Positions 45,611 to 54,022 of a stretch of 64,000 bases of DNA are shown here, in pieces (the first letter of the stretch is position 1; each line of letters opens with the position of its first letter). A model generated the notes under the pieces. The model made no database searches. It saw nothing but the letters and a program-made list of their open reading frames with translations, and was not told the origin of the DNA. The stretch is from JBEGHD01 sp049334165 (GTDB taxonomy: Bacteria > Bacteroidota > Bacteroidia > Flavobacteriales_D > Sanyastnellaceae). Location: the NCBI GenBank assembly GCA_049334165.1, contig JBEGHD010000016.1; one strand, written 5' to 3'. A program made the translations under genes and the position numbers.

Positions 45611-47209
45611 ATGCTTAACCGATTGATAGCGTTTTTAACTATTTCTCTTCTTGCGTTTACGGCCAATGCTCAGGAACCTTCGCCCCTAGAGATTGAACTG
45701 GAGCCATTTATTTCCGGACTCAGCAACCCTGTTGGTTTAGAACATGCAGGTGACGAAAGGCTCTTTGTGATTCAAAAAAACTCAGGAATCATAGAGATTT
45801 ACAATCTCGATGGCGATTTTATCGGAGACTTTCTAGATATCGATGGTCTCTCCACGGCCAGCGAACAAGGGCTTTTGGGGTTGGCGTTTCACCCTGATTA
45901 TCAGGAGAACGGTCGGTTTTTCGTGAACTACACAGATGGTAGTGGCGACACCGTCATTTCGGAGTTTACGGTTTCCTCCGATCCCGATGTTGCAGATGAT
46001 AGTTCCGAGCAAATCCTTTTGGAAATTTCGCAGCCATTTAGCAACCACAACGGTGGTGGTCTCGAGTTCGGACCAGACGGTTACCTGTACATTGGAACCG
46101 GAGATGGCGGAAGTGGAGGTGATCCACAGAACAATGCACAAGATCCACAAGAGCTTTTGGGAAAGATGCTTCGAATAGATGTTGACAGCGGTGATCCTTA
46201 CGGCATCCCGGCCGACAATCCTTTCGTAGACGATGCTTCTACGCTTGACGAGATTTGGGCCATAGGGATGAGAAACCCCTGGCGTTACACTTTTGATGAC
46301 GAGAATGGCGATTTGTGGACCGCAGATGTTGGTCAAAACCAATGGGAAGAAATCAATGTGGAGCCCGGTGATTCTGAAGGTGGGCTGAATTATGGATGGC
46401 GCTGCTACGAAGCTTCTTACGAATACAACACCGATGACTGCAGTGGCGATTTTTTCTTTCCCATAGCCGAATACTCACACAGTGGTGACAATTTCTGCTC
46501 CATTACTGGCGGCATCGTTTATCGCGGTTCTCAATTCCCAAGACTGTTTGGACACTATTTCTTCACTGACTACTGTGCTGGAGACATCATCAGTTTGGTG
46601 GAATCCGAAGAAGGATCATTCGAGGAGAACACTCTTCTGGAGACGAGCACTTTTGGATATGTGGCTTTTGCTGCTGACATCAACGGACAGCCCTACATCG
46701 TGGACATTAATGGAAATGTTCAAAAAATTGTGGATCCCTGCGGTGACTTCGACCCGGAGATTTCGGCAAACGTTGATTTCAATGCTGCCAGCGCAAGTGA
46801 AGGAGCACAGTACTATTGGTACCTCAATGGAGAGCTGGTAGAAGGTGAAAATGATCAGGTGTTTGCTCCGTCCGAAAATGGAGAAGTCTATGCGGTGGTA
46901 GAAAACGAAGATGGCTGTGCGATTCAAACGAACACAGTAGATCTAACAAATGTTTCTGTTGAAGAGAACACCAAAGGTGAAATCAAAGTCTATCCAAATC
47001 CAACTTCCGACAGCATTTTTGTAGAAGGAGTTGAGAAAAACTCTCGGCTTGAAATTGTCAATTCTGCAGGCCAGATTATTGAAGTGCAATTCAATTTTCA
47101 GGATGCCTCCAGGGCTTTTGCAGATGTAAGTAATCTACCTTCCGGCATGTATTTTATTCGTGTTCAGGGAAGTGATTCAAGCGTGGTCACACCATTTTCA
47201 AAGAGATAG
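45611..47209 (+). CDS. PQQ-type sugar dehydrogenase (glucose/sorbosone dehydrogenase domain) with T9SS domain
   Basis: From the ATG at 45611 this is 532 residues. A signal peptide (MLNRLIAFLTISLLAFTANAQ) leads into a GSDH beta-propeller domain (about 28-400). Landmarks are LSNPVGLEHAGDERLFVIQ, HNGGGLEFGPDGYLYIGTGDGG and AIGMRNPWRYTFD, in which family members bind PQQ and calcium. A short Ig-like part and a type A sorting domain (IKVYPNPTSDSIFVEG) follow. It should be a secreted aldose dehydrogenase or a related propeller protein. The longer frame at 45548 is not needed. Confidence 0.9.
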   Translation: MLNRLIAFLTISLLAFTANAQEPSPLEIELEPFISGLSNPVGLEHAGDERLFVIQKNSGIIEIYNLDGDFIGDFLDIDGLSTASEQGLLGLAFHPDYQENGRFFVNYTDGSGDTVISEFTVSSDPDVADDSSEQILLEISQPFSNHNGGGLEFGPDGYLYIGTGDGGSGGDPQNNAQDPQELLGKMLRIDVDSGDPYGIPADNPFVDDASTLDEIWAIGMRNPWRYTFDDENGDLWTADVGQNQWEEINVEPGDSEGGLNYGWRCYEASYEYNTDDCSGDFFFPIAEYSHSGDNFCSITGGIVYRGSQFPRLFGHYFFTDYCAGDIISLVESEEGSFEENTLLETSTFGYVAFAADINGQPYIVDINGNVQKIVDPCGDFDPEISANVDFNAASASEGAQYYWYLNGELVEGENDQVFAPSENGEVYAVVENEDGCAIQTNTVDLTNVSVEENTKGEIKVYPNPTSDSIFVEGVEKNSRLEIVNSAGQIIEVQFNFQDASRAFADVSNLPSGMYFIRVQGSDSSVVTPFSKR

Positions 47210-47331
47210 ATAAATAATTGTAAACCAGTCATTTATATTTACTCATGTAAAGCTTTAGTTTGAGTGTCTTTATTTGATTCCAGGTTTTGTTGAAATTGCT
47301 AACTTTCAGCTTTTAACCTAACCTATTACAA

Positions 47332-48384
47332 ATGAAAAAGATTTCAATTCTAGCTTTACTTTCTTTAGTCATTCTCTTTTCTTGTTCCAATCCTTCGGAA
47401 AAGCCAGAGGATCAAAATCCCAAGGTAGAAGCAGCCAAGAAAAAGGAGTGGTCGATTGTGCTGCACGGTGGTGCGGGGTACATGACTCCAGAAAATATGG
47501 ATGGTGAAAGAGAGCAGGCTTATCGGGCTCATCTGGACACGGCCTTGTCGATTGGTGAAGAAGTCCTCAAAAACGGAGGCTCAAGTTTGGATGCGGTTGA
47601 GCAAACCATCAACTATCTCGAAGACTGCCCTTTGTTTAATGCCGGAAGAGGAGCCGTGCTTACAAGCGATGGCAAAGCCGAAATGGACGCATCCATCATG
47701 TGGGGAAAAGATCGTAACTGCGGGGCAGTCACAGGAATTGGAAATGTTAAAAATCCCATCTCAGCCGCACGAAAAGTCATGGAAGAAAGCGATCACGTTT
47801 TTTTTAGTGGCAGCGGAGCAGAAATTTTTGCCGAAGATCAGAATCTCGAATTGCGCGACAACTCCTATTTCATCACTAAAGACAAGTCTGATCGATACGA
47901 ACGAATTAAAAAAGAGAAAGAAGCTGAAGCCAATGGAGAAACTGCTGAAATCCCAAAGTCATTTAAATTCGGAACTGTGGGCTGTGCCGCTTTGGATAAG
48001 GACGGAAACATTACAGCTGCAACTAGTACAGGTGGAATGATGTGGAAAAAACACGGTCGAATTGGGGATTCGCCAGTAGTGGGTGCAGGAACGTATGCCG
48101 ACAATCGTACTTGCGGAATCTCCTGCACCGGTCACGGTGAGTATTTTATCAGAGCTGCAGTGGCTCATGAGATTTCAGCCAGAATGCTTCACGGAGAAGA
48201 AACGCTCCAGGAAGCCGCAGATGCAGTCGTGATGAAAGAACTGGTAGAAATGGGAGGAGACGGAGGAATCATCGGAGTGGATTACCTTGGTAATGCCGTG
48301 ATGAGTTTCAACACCAGCGGAATGTTTCGAGGGTTTTCCGACAGCGATGGAGCACGTGGTGTGATGATTTTTAAAAATGAATAA
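47332..48384 (+). CDS. isoaspartyl peptidase / L-asparaginase, Ntn-hydrolase, lipoprotein
   Basis: This 350-residue enzyme belongs to the plant-type (type III) asparaginase/isoaspartyl dipeptidase family. It has VLHGGAGY (43-50) and the self-processing site with Thr215 in FGTVGCAALDKDG. A lipobox (LVILFSC, Cys18) suggests a lipoprotein facing the periplasm or outside. It should be cut before Thr215 into alpha and beta chains, then hydrolyse isoaspartyl peptides or asparagine. Its stop touches the pfkA region, only 12 bases before the pfkA ATG. Confidence 0.9.
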   Translation: MKKISILALLSLVILFSCSNPSEKPEDQNPKVEAAKKKEWSIVLHGGAGYMTPENMDGEREQAYRAHLDTALSIGEEVLKNGGSSLDAVEQTINYLEDCPLFNAGRGAVLTSDGKAEMDASIMWGKDRNCGAVTGIGNVKNPISAARKVMEESDHVFFSGSGAEIFAEDQNLELRDNSYFITKDKSDRYERIKKEKEAEANGETAEIPKSFKFGTVGCAALDKDGNITAATSTGGMMWKKHGRIGDSPVVGAGTYADNRTCGISCTGHGEYFIRAAVAHEISARMLHGEETLQEAADAVVMKELVEMGGDGGIIGVDYLGNAVMSFNTSGMFRGFSDSDGARGVMIFKNE

Positions 48385-48396
48385 GTGAAAAAATCG

Positions 48397-49380
48397 ATGT
48401 CTGACAAGATTAAAAATATTGGAGTTCTTACCTCCGGAGGTGACGCCCCTGGAATGAACGCGGCAATTCGCGCAGTGGTGAGGTCATGCGCCTACTACAG
48501 CATCGATTGTACTGGTGTTTATCGCGGCTACGATGGGTTGATCGATGGAGATTTTAAGACTTTAAATGTTCGATCGGTAAACAAAATTTTAGGACTAGGT
48601 GGAACGATGCTGAAGTCAGCTCGATCTGAAGAGTTTAGAACAAAAGAGGGAAGGGCTAAAGCTGCTCAGAACCTAAAAGACGCTGGTGTAGATGCATTGG
48701 TGACTATCGGTGGTGACGGAACCTTCACCGGAGCGCAGATTTTTCACAAAGAGCACGGAGTTCCCGTGATTGGCATTGCCGGAACAATCGACAACGACCT
48801 CCACGGAACGGATTACACCATTGGTTTCGACACGGCAACTAACACGGTCATAGAGGCGGTGGACAAAATTCGCGACACAGCCAGTTCTCACAATCGTCTC
48901 TTTTTTGTGGAAGTGATGGGCCGCGATTCGGGCTTCATCGCACTGCGATCTGGAATGGCCACAGGCGCCATTGCCATCATGCTACCCGAAGAGGAAATGA
49001 GCATTGACGAACTGATCGAAATTCTCGAAAAAGGAGAACAGCGAAAGAAAACCAGCAGCATTGTTATAGTTGCCGAAGGAGATGCCAACGGAGGCGCCTA
49101 TCAGGTGGCCAAAAAAGTGAATGAAAAATACAGTCACTACGAAACCAAAGTGACAGTGCTCGGACACATTCAGCGCGGTGGAGCTCCATCGTGCCTCGAC
49201 AGAGTCATTGCCTCCAGAATGGGCGTTGCAGCAGTAGAAGGATTGCTCGATGGTAAAACTGATGTGATGGCGGGAATTATTAATGACGAGGATGTCTACA
49301 CTCCTTTTTCCGATGCCATTTCTAAGAAATCGAAGTTGAATGAAGAAGAAGTGAGGATGTCGAAAATCCTCTCAATTTAA
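48397..49380 (+). CDS. pfkA: ATP-dependent 6-phosphofructokinase
   Basis: This 327-residue glycolytic kinase phosphorylates fructose 6-phosphate. It has the nucleotide-binding LTSGGDAPGMN (about 11-21), IGGDGTFTGA and the catalytic AGTIDNDLHGTDYTIGFDTA segment. Length is right for bacterial PfkA. The ATG at 48397 is preferred over the GTG at 48385, which would directly follow the upstream stop. It begins the pfkA-gap-sugar kinase run. Confidence 0.96.
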   Translation: MSDKIKNIGVLTSGGDAPGMNAAIRAVVRSCAYYSIDCTGVYRGYDGLIDGDFKTLNVRSVNKILGLGGTMLKSARSEEFRTKEGRAKAAQNLKDAGVDALVTIGGDGTFTGAQIFHKEHGVPVIGIAGTIDNDLHGTDYTIGFDTATNTVIEAVDKIRDTASSHNRLFFVEVMGRDSGFIALRSGMATGAIAIMLPEEEMSIDELIEILEKGEQRKKTSSIVIVAEGDANGGAYQVAKKVNEKYSHYETKVTVLGHIQRGGAPSCLDRVIASRMGVAAVEGLLDGKTDVMAGIINDEDVYTPFSDAISKKSKLNEEEVRMSKILSI

Positions 49381-49392
49381 ACAAGATTGAAT

Positions 49393-50379
49393 ATGAAAGT
49401 TGCTATAAATGGATTTGGCCGAATCGGCCGGTTGGTACTGAAAAGCTTGCTCGAAAAGAAAAACGTAGAAGTGATCGCAATCAACGATCTCACGGATGTA
49501 GAAACGCTGGCTCACTTGCTTCGCTACGATAGCGTTCACGGCAAGTTTCCTGGCAAAGTCGAAGTGGATAGAAAGAAGTTAATTGTTAATGGTCAGCGCA
49601 TCACAGTGCTCTCGGAAAAAGATCCATCCACTCTGCCATGGGATAATCTGGGCATTGATGTGGTAGTGGAATGCACGGGCCAATTTCGCAAACGCGAAGG
49701 AGCCTCGAAGCACCTGGAAGCAGGAGCCAAAAAAGTGGTGATTTCCGCTCCCGGCTCCGCAGACATCCCGATGATTGTACTGGGAGTGAATGACGAACTG
49801 CTGGAGGAAAACCACGACATCCTTTCGAATGCTTCTTGCACAACTAACTGCCTGGCTCCATTGGCAAAAATTCTGGATGATGAATTTGGAATTGAAAAAG
49901 GCTACATGACCACGATTCACTCTTACACTTCCGACCAAAGGCTGCAGGATGCGCCACACAAGGATTTGCGGAGAGCCCGTGCGGCCAGTCTTTCGATGAT
50001 TCCTACCACAACAGGAGCTGCCAAGGCTGTGGGTAAAGTGATTCCGCACCTCGAAGGAAAACTCGATGGATGTGCGGTGCGCGTGCCCACACCTGATGGA
50101 TCCATGACAGATTTGACTGTGGTACTTAAGCGGGAAACCACAGTTGAAGAAGTTAACGAATCAGTGAAGAAAGCTGCTGAAGGCGCAATGAAAGAGTACG
50201 TGGAGTATTGCACCGACCCCATAGTTTCGGTTGACATTATCGGTAACAAACATTCTTGCATTTTCGATAGCGAAATGACGAGCGCCAATGGAAATCTGGT
50301 GAAGGTAATGGCCTGGTACGACAACGAAATGGGCTATGCGCAAAGACTTGCTGATCTAGTAACAAAACTCTCTGCTTAA
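49393..50379 (+). CDS. gap: type I glyceraldehyde-3-phosphate dehydrogenase
   Basis: This 328-residue enzyme oxidises glyceraldehyde 3-phosphate with NAD+. It has INGFGRIGR (5-13), the catalytic Cys149 in SNASCTTN, and His176 in TTIHSYT, both at the canonical positions. It lies 12 bases downstream of pfkA and 0 bases before the sugar kinase. Confidence 0.97.
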   Translation: MKVAINGFGRIGRLVLKSLLEKKNVEVIAINDLTDVETLAHLLRYDSVHGKFPGKVEVDRKKLIVNGQRITVLSEKDPSTLPWDNLGIDVVVECTGQFRKREGASKHLEAGAKKVVISAPGSADIPMIVLGVNDELLEENHDILSNASCTTNCLAPLAKILDDEFGIEKGYMTTIHSYTSDQRLQDAPHKDLRRARAASLSMIPTTTGAAKAVGKVIPHLEGKLDGCAVRVPTPDGSMTDLTVVLKRETTVEEVNESVKKAAEGAMKEYVEYCTDPIVSVDIIGNKHSCIFDSEMTSANGNLVKVMAWYDNEMGYAQRLADLVTKLSA

Positions 50380-51234
50380 ATGATTTTAATTGCCGATAGC
50401 GGATCTACAAAATGCGACTGGGCACTGGCCGATGCATCTGGAAAAACGATAAAGGTTCTGAACACAATCGGCCTGAATCCTTATTTCCACTCAGCCGAAA
50501 ACGTGGAGATGGAGATTTGCAAAAATCGGGAGCTCGCTGAACTGTCAGGCGAAGTTGAAAACATCTTCTTTTACGGTTCTGGTTGCTCCAACGACAAGTT
50601 GAAAGGAATCATAAGAGAAGGGGTGAAGTCTGTTTTTCCAAACGCGAAGATCGAAGTAGATCACGACATGGTGGCCGCTGCATACGCCACCTACACCGGT
50701 GAGCCGTGCATTAGCTGCATTCTGGGAACTGGCTCCAACAGTTGTCATTTTGATGGTGAAGAGGTTTACGAAGAAGTGCCTTCGTTGGCCTACATTGTTG
50801 GTGATGAAGCCAGTGGTAGCTATTTCGGTAAGATTTTGCTTCGGGAGTTTTTCTATAAGAGGCTTCCCCTCGAAATTCACGAAGATTTTGAAAGAGAGTT
50901 TAAATTGGACAAAAACGAGTTTTTGGAACGCGTTTATCGCCAGCCGCATGCCAACGTTTACCTGGCGAGTTTTACCAACTTCATCGGTAAACACAAGGAG
51001 CATCCTCACATTCAAAAATGGCTGGTGAATGGCATGAGAGAGTTTTTGCGCTACCACGTGCTTTGCTTTCCCGATGGCCACAACGTACCGGTTCATTTTA
51101 TCGGTTCGGTGGCGCATCATTTTTCAGCTTGTCTCGAAGTGGCTTGCCTTGAAGAGGAGGTCGAGCTTGGCAGAATTGTCCAAAAGCCGCTCGAGAATCT
51201 GGTAAAGTATCACTTTGAGTACAACAAAATTTGA
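50380..51234 (+). CDS. N-acetylglucosamine-kinase-like ASKHA protein (BadF/BadG family)
   Basis: This 284-residue ASKHA-fold kinase has the phosphate-1 motif IADSGSTKCDWAL (4-16), phosphate-2 ILGTGSNS (about 113-120), and the later IVGDEASGSYFG (about 133-144). It belongs to the family that includes N-acetylglucosamine kinase and the ATPase subunit of benzoyl-CoA reductase. The direct 0-base junction with gap suggests a sugar kinase feeding glycolysis. Substrate unproven. Confidence 0.88.
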   Translation: MILIADSGSTKCDWALADASGKTIKVLNTIGLNPYFHSAENVEMEICKNRELAELSGEVENIFFYGSGCSNDKLKGIIREGVKSVFPNAKIEVDHDMVAAAYATYTGEPCISCILGTGSNSCHFDGEEVYEEVPSLAYIVGDEASGSYFGKILLREFFYKRLPLEIHEDFEREFKLDKNEFLERVYRQPHANVYLASFTNFIGKHKEHPHIQKWLVNGMREFLRYHVLCFPDGHNVPVHFIGSVAHHFSACLEVACLEEEVELGRIVQKPLENLVKYHFEYNKI

Positions 51235-51296
51235 AATGTGACTGTTGATGTCGAGATAATCGAATCTGAATTCGCGTATTCACAAATAAAAAATCC

Positions 51297-51698
51297 ATGC
51301 CGAGAATTGCAATCGTAGCCCACAACGAGATGAAGCCAAAGCTTGTTAGCTTTTTAAAAGAGCGAGAAGACTGGCTTTGGGGAAGAGAGCTGGTAGCCAC
51401 AGGGCTCACAGCAGATTTTGTAGAAAAGGAAGAGCTCAAAGTTCCTGTAGAACATCTGAAAGCTGGTAAGGAAGGCGGTTATCGTCAACTCACAGATTTG
51501 GTGAAAAATGGCGATATCAGTTTGGCTTTGTTTTTCCGCGACCCGGAAATTGTGCAGGACTACGAAAAAGAAGTCAGTGATTTTGTCCGCGAGTGCAATC
51601 GCCAGAATGTGCCACTGGCAACGAATCCGGCCAGTGCCGAGCTATTGATTTTAGGACTTATCAGAAAAGAATCATCGGAAAAGCAGAGAAGTAGATAG
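51297..51698 (+). CDS. methylglyoxal synthase-like protein with altered active site
   Basis: This 133-residue protein aligns along its whole length with methylglyoxal synthase (MgsA): IAIVAHNEMK (4-13), GKEGGYRQL (57-65), LALFFRDPE (76-84) and NVPLATNPASAELL (104-117). Compared with E. coli MgsA, the counterpart of His19 is kept (His9) and Asp91 is kept (Asp82). Asp20 is Asn10, Asp71 is Tyr62, His98 is Tyr89 and Asp101 is Glu92. Asp71 is the proposed catalytic base, so normal methylglyoxal synthesis is doubtful. It may bind a triose phosphate or be a repurposed relative. It follows the sugar kinase by 62 bases. Confidence 0.8.
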   Translation: MPRIAIVAHNEMKPKLVSFLKEREDWLWGRELVATGLTADFVEKEELKVPVEHLKAGKEGGYRQLTDLVKNGDISLALFFRDPEIVQDYEKEVSDFVRECNRQNVPLATNPASAELLILGLIRKESSEKQRSR

Positions 51699-52003
51699 TT
51701 ACTTCTTTCTTCTTATTTTTTTCTCTGGATTTTGTCTGTCGTCCCAAATGGATAGCACAAAAAACATATTCTCATCAAACTCATAAATAATAGAAAAGCT
51801 CCCGAGAACCAGTACTCTAGATTCATCGTCCTTGTTTTGTATGCCGAGAAATGGGTTTGAGGTTAGTAACTTAATGGCTTCATCAAATCGATTAAGGAGT
51901 TTTTTAAGTAGTCAGCAGAGTCATTTCGAATTAAGTAGTACTCCAGGATTTTTGCAAGTTCGTGTTTTGACTGGTTGGACCATTTTATTTGTCTTTCAGC
52001 CAT
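51699..52003 (-). CDS. RelE/ParE-type toxin, split into two frames at A_AAA_AAC
   Basis: The ATG at 52003 (overlapping the antitoxin end by 19 bases) starts a toxin-like frame: RQIKWSNQSKHELAKILEYY and on, ending prematurely at a TAA at 51863-51865 (46 residues). From 51899 the -1 frame reads LLNRFDEAIKLLTSNPFLGI, then VLVLGSFSIIYEF and VLSIWDDRQNPEKKIRRKK, stopping at 51699. Joined by a -1 shift this gives a full 101-residue RelE/ParE toxin. The join falls exactly on AAA-AAC. Either programmed frameshifting makes the toxin or one A has been lost from the run. Its stop abuts mgsA's. Confidence 0.75.
51899..51905 (-). promoter_or_regulatory. A_AAA_AAC slippery heptamer in the toxin frame
   Basis: On the minus strand codons TTA-AAA-AAC of the toxin frame contain A_AAA_AAC, correctly phased (X_XXY_YYZ) for -1 ribosomal frameshifting. 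Shifting back by one base restores the second half of the toxin. Two bases later CTTAAT can pair with ATTAAG, a weak stem. Confidence 0.55.
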
Positions 52004-52221
52004 TGCCTCATTTCTTTCATAACCTCATTGTGATCTTGCGTTTCACCGCCCTGAATTTGCGAACGACTAATCCTCAGGCTTTCTTTTTGCGAATCGTTCA
52101 GCAATGAATAGGAGTCATTTGAACTTATGTTGAGCAAGTTGAGAACCGATTCGAGAATTACCGGATCATTTTGCTCTTTAAGCTCATCAATGATTTTCTG
52201 TTTGAGTTTCTGAACAGTCAT
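51985..52221 (-). CDS. antitoxin of a RelE/ParE-type module
   Basis: This 78-residue protein has helical, charged sequence with the antitoxin-like LLNDSQKESLRISRSQIQGGETQDHNEVMKEMRQWL segment near the C-terminus (within 40-75). It ends 19 bases into the toxin frame, the usual overlap of an antitoxin-first operon. It has no obvious DNA-binding motif, as in several Bacteroidota antitoxins. It lies next to mgsA and below the YiiX-like gene. Confidence 0.8.
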   Translation of the reverse strand: MTVQKLKQKIIDELKEQNDPVILESVLNLLNISSNDSYSLLNDSQKESLRISRSQIQGGETQDHNEVMKEMRQWLKDK

Positions 52222-52262
52222 ACTTCAAAAATATGAATAAAACAGGAGTGAATTGCTTTTTG

Positions 52263-52904
52263 TCAATTGGTTATGGTTTCTATCAATTCACTCTTGAACA
52301 TCGCCTGAGGCGAAATCATAGGTTCGTCCAGAGGCCAATCTGAACCGTGGATTTTATTCAATTGCAGCTTCACCAATTCGTGGCTGAGGTCATAAGTTTT
52401 CAGCGGTTTTGGCTCTCCGATTTCGATGTTTGCAGCGCGCCTATAAATCTTCCACACCAATTCCGAGCAGTACATTTCCTCATCCGACCAATTGAAAGCA
52501 CTGTCGTAGTTTTTCCCAATTTGAGCAGCTCCAATTTTTCGCATTTCTGCTAACACTTCTGATGTCAGAATCTGGTTGGCATTTCTCAATCTCTTCACGA
52601 TGAATTTATCGCCCACTCCACGATCGATCCAGTCTTCGATTGGGGTAGCTCTCACAGGTTGAACGGCTTCAAAAACAAACCATTCACCGTCTTTCTCGAA
52701 AAGTATTCCCATGTGACTGTATTCCGATTTTGTGGCGAGTTTAATTGCCTGACTGAAGTCCGATGAACCACTTTGGAAAATAATGTCACCGTTTTGCCAG
52801 GGGACAACTTTACCTCTATCAGGTGAAGTGCTTCCGGCCGGTGAGCAAACGGTGAGGGTAGCACTAATAAAAAGTGCGAGAAGTACTGTCGAGATCGATT
52901 TCAT
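52263..52904 (-). CDS. YiiX/YebB-like NlpC/P60-type cysteine hydrolase
   Basis: From the ATG at 52904 this is 213 residues. It has an N-terminal export signal, possibly a lipobox (LTVC, Cys20), and a permuted papain-like fold. The core is NGDIIFQSG (38-46), His64 in YSHMGILFE and Cys146 in MYCSELVWK, the pair expected for catalysis. Relatives (YiiX) cleave peptides or lipids linked to the cell wall or membrane. It sits between the antitoxin and the PorP/SprF gene. Confidence 0.85.
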   Translation of the reverse strand: MKSISTVLLALFISATLTVCSPAGSTSPDRGKVVPWQNGDIIFQSGSSDFSQAIKLATKSEYSHMGILFEKDGEWFVFEAVQPVRATPIEDWIDRGVGDKFIVKRLRNANQILTSEVLAEMRKIGAAQIGKNYDSAFNWSDEEMYCSELVWKIYRRAANIEIGEPKPLKTYDLSHELVKLQLNKIHGSDWPLDEPMISPQAMFKSELIETITN

Positions 52905-52981
52905 GGCTGGCGAATTGTTTTTAAATAAAACTGCCAAAGCTTCATTAGATTGTTTTTGACACTGAAATCGAAGTCCAGTTT

Positions 52982-54022
52982 TTAAGAGCCTACCTTGTAG
53001 CTTAGCATGATTTCTATTGCCCCACGACCGTTGGTGTATTCTTTCAGTCCGGAAATGTTGACATCGTAAGCAAGTCCAGCTCCAAAGCTACCAGTTTCGT
53101 AAAGCACTTTACCTATGATAGCGTCATCCCATCGGTAGAATGCTCCAGCGGAAATTGACTGTCCGCTGATCGATTGAAAACTAGACCCTTCAACCAAAGT
53201 GAATTTGTAAAAAGATCCAAAAAGAATCTGCTGTGAAGGCCCCTGTCTGTTATAATAAACTGAGGGTTTTAACGCACCACCCAGTGATTCAATACGGAAT
53301 TCAAACTCTGCGAAACCGCTCCACCTGATGGCCTTCCGGTCGGTAAATAATACCTCGTCAGTGAGAGGTATTTGACCAGCATGATAAAATGCAGCACCCA
53401 CTGAGTAGGAGCGAAGTGTTTTAGACTGACGACCACCAGGATCAGATTTCGAAAAGACGAGTCCGCCACCAACATCGATGCTAGACTGCTGCATGTTGGT
53501 GAGATTTTCTCCGTGTGGAGCATCAGGGTTGTATTGGCCGTTAACATATTGGCTTCCCCATTCACCGGAAGCTTCATCGAGTGACATCGTGTTGAATCCT
53601 ACGTAAATGCCACTGCCCAGCGTTGTCCGGTTGTTGAAGTACACCTGATAGGCTCCGTTTAAATTCACTGATGAATGCTTTAATTGCGGGCTGCCGGAGC
53701 GGTCAGTCATGAAATTGATTCCTACTGCCGGACGACCTTTGTTGCTTTTTCGGTCCCTGGAACTTTTTTGCAAAGCCATATCGAAAGAGGCAGCAGCTGT
53801 GGTGAAAGGTGCTCCTAGTTGTCTCCATTGTGTCCTGTAATTTACAATTCCACGGTATTGAACTCCTGAACCGGTGAGTGCCGGGTTGATCATGAGTGGA
53901 GTGCTTCCCTGCTGAGAAAACAATGGATCTTGCGAAGCTCCCCAAAATGGGAGCACCGCCAGAACCAAACCTGCAACTACAGACTTGAAGTTTGTTGATA
54001 TGTGATCAGTCCTCAATCTCAT
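52982..54022 (-). CDS. PorP/SprF family T9SS membrane protein
   Basis: This 346-residue outer-membrane protein has an export signal (ending FWGASQ), then DPLFSQQGSTPLMINPALTG (32-51) and VNYRTQWR, the N-terminal PorP/SprF hallmark. The rest is amphipathic beta strands ending YEIMLSYKVGS-like. SprF and its relatives help deliver or anchor large T9SS cargo such as SprB. It overlaps the giant type B gene upstream by 4 bases (ATGA), strongly implying that they work together. Confidence 0.93.
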   Translation of the reverse strand: MRLRTDHISTNFKSVVAGLVLAVLPFWGASQDPLFSQQGSTPLMINPALTGSGVQYRGIVNYRTQWRQLGAPFTTAAASFDMALQKSSRDRKSNKGRPAVGINFMTDRSGSPQLKHSSVNLNGAYQVYFNNRTTLGSGIYVGFNTMSLDEASGEWGSQYVNGQYNPDAPHGENLTNMQQSSIDVGGGLVFSKSDPGGRQSKTLRSYSVGAAFYHAGQIPLTDEVLFTDRKAIRWSGFAEFEFRIESLGGALKPSVYYNRQGPSQQILFGSFYKFTLVEGSSFQSISGQSISAGAFYRWDDAIIGKVLYETGSFGAGLAYDVNISGLKEYTNGRGAIEIMLSYKVGS

